DNA of 39,852 nucleotides from an uncultured Saprospiraceae bacterium (GCA_937951615.1 CALFBH010000110.1:1-39852), one strand, 5' to 3'; positions 17,344-25,521 are shown, counted from the stretch's first letter. Notes: a model not told the origin generated them from the sequence alone. Program-made: numbers and translations.

Positions 17344-17377
17344 CAGAGGGGGAGATTCTTAGGAATTTACTCCTCTG
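17344..17377 (+). terminator. possible weak terminator after the adhesin gene
   Basis: CAGAGG and CCTCTG arms, with an additional GGAG/CTCC pairing across a bulge, form a stem just after the adhesin stop and are followed by CTTTTCT. The T run is short, so termination would be partial. Confidence 0.35.
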
Positions 17378-17416
17378 CTTTTCTACCAGCCTCTAATTTT
17401 TAAAATTAAAATAATT

Positions 17417-19288
17417 ATGTCTACAGCAAAAACAAATGTTCTTATTGGTCGTAAAAAAGTTGATCCCTACCGACTGACCATCCAACAGAAGTTTGATGAC
17501 CACCACAGCTTTGAAATGGCGGTGGCGGCTGAAAAAATCGAAGGAAAAAACAGCCTTTCTATTGACAAATCTATGTCCTATATCGGCGAATCTATTGAAG
17601 TCGCCCTGCTATGTGGCGGCAATACACTGAAATTTAAAGGCATTATTACAAATATTCGGCTTGACCGGACCTATGCGGGTGATAGCCTGGTTATATTCTC
17701 CGGTTATAGTCCGACTTACCTCTTGGAAGACGGCATAAGTACGAAATCCTACGAGGAAAAAGGGATTACAGGTATTGTAAATGAAATATTTAACGCCTAT
17801 CCTGCGAATTTACTCAACCCTGTAGTCGCTCCAAAATATGCGAAGACTATCCCTTATGTCGTTCGATATAAAGAAACCAATTATCAGTTTTTAAGCCGTA
17901 TTGCTGCCCTTTACGGGGAATGGTTTTACTATGATGGTCGGTCTGTCGTTTTTGGGGCATTGCCCAATTCATCCAACATTGAGCTTACTTTGGGCAAAGA
18001 CCTGATGTCTTTTGATTATGGTGTCGAATTGCGCCCGTCTAATTCTGCCTATCAAGGCTACAAATATGAAGAAAACAGGGTGTTGAAAAATTCCACCAAG
18101 AGTTTTACACTTCCTGGATTAGATACGCATGGTAAAAAAGCACAGGAAGTCTCCGATAAGATTTTTCCAAATGAACAGGTCAATCCTATTCGACATTATA
18201 CGAAAGACGATGCACACATCAAATACCTCGCAGAAGCCAAAAAATCAGCAATCCTAAGTGACGCGACTTCTTTAAAAGGACAAAGCTATAATGCCGGTGT
18301 CGTAGTCGGCGGACGAATAGGACTGAATGCCTTCAATAAAGTCGGAAGCAAAAATGTACCTGGTTTTATTGGCAGATTTCGAGTGACCTCAGTTACGCAC
18401 GAACTGGACGCCAATAAAGACTACACCAACCGATTTGAGGCTATTCCTGTGGCGATAACTGCACCACCCATCAACAAAAATGTACAAATACCCGAAGCAG
18501 AATCACAGGTAGCCGTAGTCATAGACAATCATGACCCAGAAGGACTCGGCAGAATCCGCGCTCAATTCAAATGGCAGGACAGCAATGAAATGACGCCCTG
18601 GATACGAGTCCTCACCAGCAGCGCATCAGGTGGTAGAGGCATGTATTTTATTCCTGAAATCGGAGACGAAGCCTACATAGATTTTGATCAAGGAAACCCA
18701 GATCGACCTTATGTGACAGGAACACTTTTCCATGGCAAAGCCAAACCTATCTGGGGCAGCGCAGGCAATGATACCAAAGCCCTGCGAACCAGAAGCGGCA
18801 GCAGAGTAGAATTGAATGATGCAGATGGAAGTGTAAATATCATAGACCCTAGTGGGAATACGGTTTCTATGGCGGGAAATGGAGAGATTACCATAACTGC
18901 ACCGAATAAGGTGACTATAATTTCTAATGATATAATGGTAGATGCCGCTAATGACCTTACTTTAAAAGCAGGTAATAACATTACTATTGAAGCTGGAAAT
19001 GATTTTACCAAAACAGTCGGAAACAATATTGCCTCAAGCGCGGGAAATAGTATAGAAGCCCTTGCTGCATCTGCTGTTCAAATGGTAGGTAGTAGTTTGA
19101 TTAATTTAAACTCTGGTGGCAGCAGCGTCATAAATTTACTGGCGGGTGGTTTTGCTGAAATGTCTGGTAGTTCTGAAATAAGTATTGACTCTGGTGGATG
19201 TTGGGGAGGTAGTAGTTCTTCAGGGTTTGATATAAATGGTGGAAGTGGTGTAAAAGTATGTGGACCTGAAGTGGGGATTAATGGATAG
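17417..19288 (+). CDS. vgrG: VgrG-like spike protein of a contractile injection system
   Basis: A 623-residue protein with the VgrG layout: gp27-like region (about residues 10-345, with FRGIITNIR-like FKGIITNIRLDRTYAGD and YKETNYQFLSRIAALYGEWFYYDG), gp5 OB-fold (about 365-445, HDPEGLGRIRAQFKWQDSN and YFIPEIGDEAYIDFDQGNPDRPYVTGTLFHG), and a C-terminal beta-helix of short repeats (AGNDLTLKAGNNITIEAGNDF) ending in a Gly/Ser-rich tail with two Cys. It forms the tip of a type VI or related contractile machine. No sheath, tube or baseplate genes are in the window, so this is an orphan or satellite vgrG. Downstream genes on the same strand are likely cargo, separated by a repeat-filled gap. Confidence 0.9.
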   Translation: MSTAKTNVLIGRKKVDPYRLTIQQKFDDHHSFEMAVAAEKIEGKNSLSIDKSMSYIGESIEVALLCGGNTLKFKGIITNIRLDRTYAGDSLVIFSGYSPTYLLEDGISTKSYEEKGITGIVNEIFNAYPANLLNPVVAPKYAKTIPYVVRYKETNYQFLSRIAALYGEWFYYDGRSVVFGALPNSSNIELTLGKDLMSFDYGVELRPSNSAYQGYKYEENRVLKNSTKSFTLPGLDTHGKKAQEVSDKIFPNEQVNPIRHYTKDDAHIKYLAEAKKSAILSDATSLKGQSYNAGVVVGGRIGLNAFNKVGSKNVPGFIGRFRVTSVTHELDANKDYTNRFEAIPVAITAPPINKNVQIPEAESQVAVVIDNHDPEGLGRIRAQFKWQDSNEMTPWIRVLTSSASGGRGMYFIPEIGDEAYIDFDQGNPDRPYVTGTLFHGKAKPIWGSAGNDTKALRTRSGSRVELNDADGSVNIIDPSGNTVSMAGNGEITITAPNKVTIISNDIMVDAANDLTLKAGNNITIEAGNDFTKTVGNNIASSAGNSIEALAASAVQMVGSSLINLNSGGSSVINLLAGGFAEMSGSSEISIDSGGCWGGSSSSGFDINGGSGVKVCGPEVGING

Positions 19289-19320
19289 TTAAAAATATCA
19301 GCAATTTTTCATATAGCTTT

Positions 19321-19578
19321 TTGTCCCCTTTGGAGGCAGAGGAGATTCGTTCTAACTTAAAAGCCCTGAAAGGGCGGTATATGTCACGATAGGACGCAGT
19401 CCTATTTATGTTTACACCCCATATTTCCCAGCCCTGAAAGGGCGAAATATCTTTATGCCGCCCTTTCAGGGCTTGAAGGACATACTTTTGAAAACGATGG
19501 AATGCTTCCATCGCTGACATATATCGTCCCGTCAGGACTTGCCAAATAAAACCAATCCCCAGCCTCCAAAGGGGGCAA
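19321..19578. repeat. nested inverted-repeat element between vgrG and its cargo genes
   Basis: The 334-base gap after vgrG holds outer arms at 19321-19337 and 19562-19578 (16 of 17 bases match, core CCCCTTTGGAGGC). They enclose GCCCTGAAAGGGC twice (19363-19375, 19431-19443) and its reverse complement GCCCTTTCAGGGC once (19460-19472), plus ATAGGAC-GCA-GTCCTAT (19389-19405) and CGATGGAA-TGC-TTCCATCG (19495-19513). All five hairpins have three-base loops. There is no gene here; the reverse-strand frame across it is a by-product of the repeats. Confidence 0.75.
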
Positions 19579-19622
19579 TTCAGCAGTTAAACTATCTCTT
19601 TAATTTTTTAAAATAAATACTT

Positions 19623-20240
19623 ATGCAAACTTTAACATTAGATAAACCAATTGACCAAATTGAAAAAGAAACACAACAAAGAATCTGGAGTTTTTCAATT
19701 GACAATTATAATTATACAGAGTATGGTTTCCCAAATCCGAATGATGTCGATTTTTTCAAACACTTAGTTGTGCCATATATTGCTAAAGGTAAACCATTAA
19801 GTGAAATATGGAAGCCATTGATTTGTTTGAAGAAAATACAAAAACGAAATACCGATTTTATTAGCTTAGAACAAGCAGGCATTGCAATGAGCAAAAAAGC
19901 AGTAGAAGCCTTATTTCCACTTATAAAAGATAAAGTAGAATTTTTGCCTTTACAAGTATTACAGGATGATTTGTTTGTTTTTGTGAATATTTTAGAAACT
20001 ATTGATGGATTGGATGAGGAGAAATCCAGATTCGAATATTCAGTGGTGAGCAGAACCAAAATAGGTATCAATAGGTATGTATTTAATCCTGACAAAACTA
20101 GGAATCAGCCCATATTTAAACTTAAATATAATTGGCATAATGTCTTTGTTTCTGATGAATTTAGAGCAATATATGAAGCCAATGGCTTAAGTGGTTTAAA
20201 CTTTATTCAAAACAAATTGCTTTGGCAACAAAAAATATAA
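19623..20240 (+). CDS. Imm11/DUF1629-like protein, candidate immunity protein
   Basis: A 205-residue cytoplasmic protein without signal or membrane helix. The second half fits the Imm11 (MXAN_0049-type, former DUF1629) pattern: a first block DFISLEQAGIAMSKKAVEAL (about residues 79-98), VEFLPLQVLQDDLFVFVNIL (about 107-126), a LDEEKSRFEY segment, and the closing IFKLK...VFVSDEFRAIYEANGLSGLNF (about 167-198). In Myxococcus an Imm11-type protein protects against a nuclease toxin. Here no toxin with a recognisable nuclease motif is beside it. It lies after vgrG and 7 bases before an unknown gene, so it is probably part of the injection cargo module. Recognition is from memory of the family pattern, not a search. 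Confidence 0.62.
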   Translation: MQTLTLDKPIDQIEKETQQRIWSFSIDNYNYTEYGFPNPNDVDFFKHLVVPYIAKGKPLSEIWKPLICLKKIQKRNTDFISLEQAGIAMSKKAVEALFPLIKDKVEFLPLQVLQDDLFVFVNILETIDGLDEEKSRFEYSVVSRTKIGINRYVFNPDKTRNQPIFKLKYNWHNVFVSDEFRAIYEANGLSGLNFIQNKLLWQQKI

Positions 20241-20247
20241 CTAAGCT

Positions 20248-20919
20248 ATGACGAATGAAATATTGATACCTCCAAAAGTATTTATTAAGGAGGTAAAACC
20301 AATACTTAGAGACGAAAATCGAATCTATGCCAGCGAAATTAAAGCAAGGTTGACGGACAAGATAATCTTGAATATATTAGAACAAAATGGCATAGAACTG
20401 GAAGAATATGTAGCACAAGAAGCTGAATGTCTTTTCGAGATTTCTGATGCAGAATTTCTACCGCCACCACCGCTGGATAGCGAGGAAGAAACTGATACTG
20501 ATTTTGTAGAATTCAAATACTTGGGTTATCGTTCGAGTTGCGATTTTTTCCCGATACCCGATACCGTTAAAAAAGAAGACGGAAAAATAGACAAACAATT
20601 GTATCGTATGTTAATTGAAGAACAATTTGCACAGTACGGAGAAACAGGCTTTGGATTAAAGCCTTTTGAACGACAACCTGTGATGAAATCTGCGAATGGA
20701 TTTAGTTTTATAGTCAATAAATATCTTTATAAAGACTTGTTAAAAAGAACAAGAAAAGGTACTTGGCTTATGGCGAAAGTCAATAAAGTAGAACTATTGT
20801 CTATTGCAAAACCTTCAAAACGGAAACACGAACCAATAACGGCAGATAGAGTAGAAGAACAGCAACAATATGCAGCATCCATGAAGGTGAAAAGACATAA
20901 GCGTTTTCTAATATTTTGA
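20248..20919 (+). CDS. hypothetical protein in VgrG cargo island
   Basis: A 223-residue protein that I do not recognise. The first half is acidic (EAECLFEISDAEF, a PPPPLDSEEETDTDFVEF stretch at about residues 72-90); the last third is basic (RTRKGTWLMAKVNKVELL, KPSKRKHEP, MKVKRHKRFLIF). There is no signal peptide, membrane helix or known catalytic motif. It starts 7 bases after the Imm11-like gene and ends 25 bases before the PAAR-like gene, so the three are very likely co-transcribed. By position it could be an adaptor, a chaperone-like loading protein, a second immunity protein or a new effector; nothing decides between these. Confidence 0.6.
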   Translation: MTNEILIPPKVFIKEVKPILRDENRIYASEIKARLTDKIILNILEQNGIELEEYVAQEAECLFEISDAEFLPPPPLDSEEETDTDFVEFKYLGYRSSCDFFPIPDTVKKEDGKIDKQLYRMLIEEQFAQYGETGFGLKPFERQPVMKSANGFSFIVNKYLYKDLLKRTRKGTWLMAKVNKVELLSIAKPSKRKHEPITADRVEEQQQYAASMKVKRHKRFLIF

Positions 20920-20944
20920 TAAAAATAAATTTAAAAAAATAAAG

Positions 20945-21688
20945 ATGGCACAAAAACTTGCAGTAATAACAGGGGCAATATTAACTTGCCCACTAAGACC
21001 TGCGCCTCTAGGCTTTATAAGTACTAATGATGCAACCGGTTGCACTTCAGAAGGCGAATCAACAGGCTGTATTAATGATAATGTACCTGAAAAGAATATT
21101 ATCACATCTGAATGTGTTATTTGTGCTAATGGTAATATACCTTGCGTACCTAAATTTCCAAAACCTTGGATGGAAGGAGTACCATGTGCGACAGATGCCG
21201 GAATTCTGCTTTTAACTGAGGAATCTAAGATAGAGTGTTCAACAGGAAAAGGCATAATTACAGTTAAGGATGCTGGACAGGATTCTCATTTTTTAGGGAA
21301 AGAAAATACTGAAAAGAATGGTATAGATGTATCAATCGGAAAGACATTAGAGAAAGGGGGGATACCAACAGGGGTTAATATTAATGCAACTGTTTTGGAT
21401 GGGGAACATTGTGATATTGATGCTGGAACCAATATTTCATTTGGAGGTGTAGGAGGTTACGTTCATGGCACTTGTGATGTGGGGGAGGACGGGAAGATTG
21501 GGTTTAAGGTAGAATGTGGAATTGGACCAGGATATAAACCAGGTCCCATACTTAATACGGGAATTGGGAGCGGAACCGGAGGAATAAATGCAAACTTTGA
21601 ATTCGGTATGGCTTTCCCAACTCCTATACCAGGTACTACTTGTTCTGGAGCGGTAACAGGTGAAAAGCCTATTGTAAAACCGAACTAA
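20945..21688 (+). CDS. DUF4280 PAAR-like tip protein with C-terminal extension
   Basis: A 247-residue protein. Residues 1 to about 112 are a DUF4280/PAAR-like domain: MAQKLAVITGAILTCPL, a DN(V)PEKNI segment, C-x2-C residues (ECVICANG), PCVPKFPKPW, and a closing LLTEESKIECSTGKGIITV. Such proteins cap the VgrG spike and carry effectors. The remaining 135 residues (GKENTEKNGIDVSIGK to GEKPIVKPN) are rich in Gly, Thr and Asn with scattered Cys, beta-like, and match no family I know; this may be an effector or a binding domain. It follows the two unknown cargo genes and precedes a broken paralogue. A leader of AT-rich sequence ends AAAGATG. Confidence 0.75.
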   Translation: MAQKLAVITGAILTCPLRPAPLGFISTNDATGCTSEGESTGCINDNVPEKNIITSECVICANGNIPCVPKFPKPWMEGVPCATDAGILLLTEESKIECSTGKGIITVKDAGQDSHFLGKENTEKNGIDVSIGKTLEKGGIPTGVNINATVLDGEHCDIDAGTNISFGGVGGYVHGTCDVGEDGKIGFKVECGIGPGYKPGPILNTGIGSGTGGINANFEFGMAFPTPIPGTTCSGAVTGEKPIVKPN

Positions 21689-21729
21689 ACATAGTAGCCA
21701 GTTACCTACGCCTAATAAAAAATATAAAG

Positions 21730-22093
21730 ATGGCAGAAAAATTTGCAGTAGTAACTGGAGCGAAATTACATTGCCCTAGTGCAACATGTCCTCCTGAAGC
21801 GGCACCCGATTTTGTTAGTACCAATGATCTAGGTTTTAATATCGCTGATGGTGCCTCAGCCAGTACAAGTGATAATGTAGTGAATGAAAATATTTTTCCT
21901 TTTCCAGGTAAATGTACTAAGGGAGGGCTTGCAAACCTATATTTTCAGCATCTTGGCTAAAAGTGAACCAAGCAATAAAAAGATAAGAGACGTTTATTGC
22001 CAATATACAGACATGTGGGATACCGCAATGGAAATGAATAGCAGATACAAAGAAACCTCAGAAGGTGGGCTAGCAATTAATTTAACTGTTTAA
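21730..22093 (+). pseudogene. broken second DUF4280 PAAR-like gene
   Basis: The frame 21730-21960 encodes 76 residues that start like the intact PAAR-like protein (MAEKFAVVTGAKLHCP, then [25 protein letters not shown]), but the DUF4280 domain stops half way at KCTKGG and the frame ends after an unrelated tail. The next frame (up to 22093) continues with [20 protein letters not shown]...GGLAINLTV, which looks like the C-terminal end of some other protein. This suggests an internal deletion with a frameshift that joined two cargo genes. A short functional product cannot be excluded. Confidence 0.6.
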
Positions 22094-22196
22094 CTCTGAG
22101 TGCTAAGAATGATTCAGGCATTAATTTTGATAACTATGTAATGATATAATTGGGATTCCTTCCTTCCAAACTGACAACAGTCGAATATCCTTCTTC

Positions 22197-22322
22197 GGTC
22201 TTATTGATTTTAGTCAAATCAATTTAAAAAACCGTTAAGAATTTCATACTGTTTGAGCGATAGCGAGTTTATGAAATTTAGGTTTTTTAAGTTGATTTGG
22301 CGTTAAAAAATCAATAAAACCT
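22197..22322. repeat. large imperfect palindrome upstream of the PabB-like gene
   Basis: Inner arms at 22216-22233 and 22281-22298 match as inverted copies in 17 of 18 bases (AAATCAATTTAAAAAACC type). Further pairing occurs between AATTTCATA and TATGAAATT inside, and between TTATTGATTTT and AAAATCAATAA outside. The whole could fold into one long hairpin around GAGCGATAGCGAG. It sits directly before the reading frame of the next gene. It may be a small non-autonomous repeat or a terminator for the cargo island. Confidence 0.6.
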
Positions 22323-22328
22323 TGATTT

Positions 22329-23921
22329 TTGGTTCTTTTTATCAAGAAAAAGAACAAAGTAAAGCACTTATACCAAGGATTTTACAACTTAATTTCAGGG
22401 CAAGCAAATGCAAATCTCTATAAAGATTGCGCCCACTATATAAGAAGCGACAATTTGACAACACATTCCACCACCATACAAATCCCTAAAACACAAACCT
22501 ATCCCCTATCGGATACAGCAGCTTTCAAACGACAAGCATTGAGCTGGGCGAATACTTTTGATACCCTCTGTTATCTCGACAATAATCAATACCATTCAGA
22601 CAAATACCACAGCTACGAAGCATTACTAGCCGTAGGCGTCAAGCGCGAATTGGCAACAGAGACCCAAGCTTTTCCACAACTCAAACAATTCGCGGAAGCA
22701 GAAAAAAGCTGGCTATTTGGTTTTCTGACTTATGATTTAAAAAACGAAACAGAAAACCTACCCTCCAATAATTTTGATGGCATCGGAATGCCTGCCCTAC
22801 ACTTTTTTCAGCCAGAATATGTATTAGAAATAAAAGAAAAAGAAGTCACCATACATGCCCAAAATCCAGACGAAATCTGGCAAAAAATTAACAGTAGCAG
22901 TTTCAGTGCCAATATCAATATCAGTGGCAGTGGCAGTGGCAATATCAGTAATAGTAGCAGTGAAAATGCCAACCAATCACCAGTCACCAATCACCAACAA
23001 CCAATCACCAATCACCAATCACCAACAACCAACACATCGACACATCAACACCCCAACACATCAATACATCAACACATCCCCCACCCAACACCCCGCATTC
23101 CCAAAACCGACTACCTGAAAACTGTAGAAAAAATTCGCCAACACATCATAGAAGGCGATTTGTATGAAATGAATTTTTGTCAGGAATTTTATGCCGAGGA
23201 TATTGATATTCAGCCCTTAGACTTATTTAGCCGACTTAATCATTTGGCGAAAGCCCCTTTTTCTGCTTTTTATAAATATAATAATCGCTACCTGCTCTCT
23301 GCCAGTCCTGAACGCTTTATGAAAAAGGAAGGCAAGAAATTGATTTCTCAGCCCATCAAAGGCACAATAAAACGGGGAAACAGCCTAGAAGAAGATGCAC
23401 AATTACAGGCTACATTGCGTGAAAGCGAAAAAGATCAGGCAGAAAATGTGATGATTGTCGACTTGGTGCGCAATGACCTGACGCGCAGTTGTGAGACGGG
23501 GTCTATTGAAGTAGAAGAATTGTTTGGCGTCTATCCATTCGAGCAAGTGCATCATCTGATTTCCACGGTTTCTGCGACGCTGCGGAAAGACGTACATCCT
23601 GTCGATGCCATTCGCCACGCATTCCCGATGGGCAGCATGACAGGTGCGCCGAAAGTGATGAGCATGAAATTGATTGAGCAGTACGAACAGACAAAACGGG
23701 GTTTGTATTCCGGCTCAGTCGGCTATTTCACACCCGATGGCGATTTTGATTTTAATGTCGTCATCCGAAGTATATTGTATAATGCCGACACTAAATATCT
23801 GTCCTTCCAGGTCGGTGGTGCGATTGTTTATGACTCTGTTCCCGAACTGGAATATGAAGAGTGTCTGCTAAAAGCTAAGGCTATGTTGGAGGTTCTAGGT
23901 GTAAAATCCAGCATAGCCTAA
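22329..23921 (+). CDS. pabB: PabB-like chorismate-binding enzyme (aminodeoxychorismate synthase component I)
   Basis: A 530-residue anthranilate synthase component I / PabB family enzyme. The chorismate-binding domain (about residues 258-525) shows IIEGDLYEMNFCQEF, YLLSASPERFM, PIKGTIKRG, DQAENVMIVDLVRNDL, SMTGAPKVMSMKLIE and YSGSVGYF. It should convert chorismate with ammonia or glutamine-derived ammonia to aminodeoxychorismate for folate; the glutaminase partner is not in the window. Two oddities: residues 1 to about 45 look unlike the family and are encoded next to a palindromic repeat, with no later Met before the conserved part (a TTG at 22455 is an alternative start); and residues about 188-257 are a low-complexity linker made of Asn/Ser/Gly, then Thr/His/Gln/Pro repeats. 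Confidence 0.85.
   Translation: MVLFIKKKNKVKHLYQGFYNLISGQANANLYKDCAHYIRSDNLTTHSTTIQIPKTQTYPLSDTAAFKRQALSWANTFDTLCYLDNNQYHSDKYHSYEALLAVGVKRELATETQAFPQLKQFAEAEKSWLFGFLTYDLKNETENLPSNNFDGIGMPALHFFQPEYVLEIKEKEVTIHAQNPDEIWQKINSSSFSANINISGSGSGNISNSSSENANQSPVTNHQQPITNHQSPTTNTSTHQHPNTSIHQHIPHPTPRIPKTDYLKTVEKIRQHIIEGDLYEMNFCQEFYAEDIDIQPLDLFSRLNHLAKAPFSAFYKYNNRYLLSASPERFMKKEGKKLISQPIKGTIKRGNSLEEDAQLQATLRESEKDQAENVMIVDLVRNDLTRSCETGSIEVEELFGVYPFEQVHHLISTVSATLRKDVHPVDAIRHAFPMGSMTGAPKVMSMKLIEQYEQTKRGLYSGSVGYFTPDGDFDFNVVIRSILYNADTKYLSFQVGGAIVYDSVPELEYEECLLKAKAMLEVLGVKSSIA
22890..23099 (+). repeat. low-complexity repeats inside the PabB-like linker
   Basis: Three phrase types follow each other in frame: CAGTGGCAGTGGCAATATCA type, CACCAATCACCAACAACC type, and ACACATCAACACCCCAACAC type. 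They encode a linker of about 70 residues between the N-terminal region and the chorismate-binding domain. The first type resembles the arms of the intergenic element at 30924-31034 and the last resembles 35372-35400. Confidence 0.75.
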
Positions 23922-23924
23922 TTT

Positions 23925-24034
23925 TTTCTCGCAAAGCCGCTAAGTCGCAAAGGTTTTTTGATACAAACTGTTCAAACTCTTTCTCGCAAAGACGCTAAGT
24001 CGCAAAGGTTTTTTGATACAAACTGTTCAAACTC
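23925..24034. repeat. two 55-bp tandem repeats after the PabB-like gene
   Basis: Copies at 23925-23979 and 23980-24034 differ at one base. The unit contains TCTCGCAAAG, CGCTAAGTCGCAAAGG and GATACAAACTG. It is followed by a second, shorter pair of TTCTCGCAG...GGTCTCTC units that contain GTGCC-GCA-GGCAC and GCC-GAA-GGC hairpins. Together they fill the gap between two convergent genes. Confidence 0.85.
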
Positions 24035-24097
24035 TCGCTTCTCGCAGTGCCGCAGGCACGGTCTCTCTTCTCGCAGCCGAAGGCGGTCTCTCCTCTC

Positions 24098-25459
24098 CTA
24101 TTTCCTTCCCAAAATCTCCGCCCGAACTGCATTCATATCAATTCGTTTTTTCGACACTTCAATTGTTTCTGCTGTATCTTTCAGTAATTTGATAATATCT
24201 TCCCGCTTATCTGAATTGGTGACGATACTGCTGAGTACCAAAATCTGGTCACCACAAATCGTGGACAGATAATGTTCTTCGCGTACTGTGCGGGCTTTCT
24301 TTTCATCGCCTGACTTGATCGGCGGTTTGAAATACCAGTGCAGGTACTCCCGTCCATTAGCTGTTGAGCCAAGTGCATGTTCGGGAAATACATCTATTCC
24401 GGTTTCACCCAATGACTGGCGCACGTTGTTCATTTCGTCGCGCATCTGCATTTCCAGTACGCCTTGTTCGCTCATCTGCGGGCCGCCGCGCTGAAACTTT
24501 TTGAGCGGAACACTAATCATCTGCAGGATTTTGCCATCTACAACAAAGCCGATATTTCCGGTATTGATGGTTTTTACTTCTGTACCTTTGACTTCCATTT
24601 TGAAGAAACTTTTCATCTCATTGAAAATCTGCACAAAACCAGTATGATTGCGAATCCCGCCACTTCGGTAATTCATAGATTCGATCAACTCACCTGCCTT
24701 ATAAATTTTGACATCCAGCAGCTTGCCTTCTGCATCCCAGGACGATAATTTGCCATCTTCTTTACCATTTACGTAAGTGCCTTCTGCTTTTTTCTGACCG
24801 TTTTTATACCATTCGGTTGAAGTGCCGGATCGCTCTCCATTTTGAAATTCATTGACCAGCATTTTGCTGCCGTCTTCGTACCATTTTTTTACTGCGCCTT
24901 CTTCGAGTCCTGTTGCGTAGGTAATTTCCTGGTCTTTATTGCCATTTTTGTACCACCAGGAATGTAAGCCCTGCTCCCGCCCCATCGTGTATTCGCCCTG
25001 CGATTTTTTCGCGCCATCCATATACCATTCGGTCATCATGCCATTGGGTACACCATCAAGATAAATAATATCCACTTTTTTCTGCCCATTGGGATACCAT
25101 TGTTGCTCCTGTCCCTGCTGCACACCTGCTACAAAATTAGCTTGATAGACTTTTTGTCCAAACTGATCCCAACCAAGTGCTTTGCCATCCGTTTTGCCTG
25201 CTTTAAATTCTACTTCTTCCATTTTTTGGGCGCTGCGAAGATAAGCCTCGTAGTCATTTGTGGCTTTTTCTTTTTGTTTTTCACCTTCTGGCGGATGGAC
25301 TTCAAAAGCTGTTCCCGTAAAGGGTGGAATGGTATTAATCTGGTAAAACAAACCATTTTTCTGCATTTCCAATTTGGAAAAATGTACACGTTGTGCCTGT
25401 GCAGAGGCTACTGTGCAAGCAGCGATTAAAATAAACAGGTATTTTTTCATGTTTTTCAA
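24098..25459 (-). CDS. secreted MORN-like repeat protein (YwqK family)
   Basis: A 453-residue protein with a signal peptide (about residues 5-22, ASAQAQ). Residues about 115-265 contain six or so MORN-variant repeats, each with EWYKNGQKK-x-GTY-NGKEDG (for example WYPNGQKKVDIIYLDGVPNG). These form an extended beta-sheet in known relatives. The last 190 residues are a separate region with no motif I recognise. Databases often label such proteins as YwqK-family antitoxin, but no toxin partner is visible, so I would not infer that role. Either Met1 or Met4 could start the protein. It converges on the PabB-like gene and lies downstream of the patatin gene on the same strand. Confidence 0.78.
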   Translation of the reverse strand: MKNMKKYLFILIAACTVASAQAQRVHFSKLEMQKNGLFYQINTIPPFTGTAFEVHPPEGEKQKEKATNDYEAYLRSAQKMEEVEFKAGKTDGKALGWDQFGQKVYQANFVAGVQQGQEQQWYPNGQKKVDIIYLDGVPNGMMTEWYMDGAKKSQGEYTMGREQGLHSWWYKNGNKDQEITYATGLEEGAVKKWYEDGSKMLVNEFQNGERSGTSTEWYKNGQKKAEGTYVNGKEDGKLSSWDAEGKLLDVKIYKAGELIESMNYRSGGIRNHTGFVQIFNEMKSFFKMEVKGTEVKTINTGNIGFVVDGKILQMISVPLKKFQRGGPQMSEQGVLEMQMRDEMNNVRQSLGETGIDVFPEHALGSTANGREYLHWYFKPPIKSGDEKKARTVREEHYLSTICGDQILVLSSIVTNSDKREDIIKLLKDTAETIEVSKKRIDMNAVRAEILGRK

Positions 25460-25461
25460 AT

Positions 25462-25519
25462 GTATAGGCGACTTCAGTCGCCAAGTCTTTTAATGCGAGG
25501 CGACTGAAGTCGCCTGTAC
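25462..25519. repeat. paired palindromes between MORN and patatin genes
   Basis: GGCGACTTCAGTCGCC (25467-25482) and GGCGACTGAAGTCGCC (25499-25514) are each self-complementary. With flanking GTATA / TGTAC they also form arms of a larger inverted repeat (25462-25482 with 25499-25519, 20 of 21 bases). This is the same nested design as the other intergenic elements. Confidence 0.85.
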
Positions 25520-25521
25520 GT

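Noticed and set aside
19278-19520. Reverse-strand frame of 80 codons after vgrG
   Set aside because: It consists of the GCCCTGAAAGGGC repeats and their flanks; the frame is a by-product of the repeats.
22960-23095. CRISPR-like array of short repeats
   Set aside because: The repeats are degenerate, 8-12 bases long, without spacers of even length, and are translated in frame within the PabB-like gene.
24098-25459. Toxin-antitoxin pair, because such MORN proteins are often labelled YwqK antitoxin
   Set aside because: No toxin gene is adjacent and the protein has a signal peptide, so the label gives no evidence of function here.
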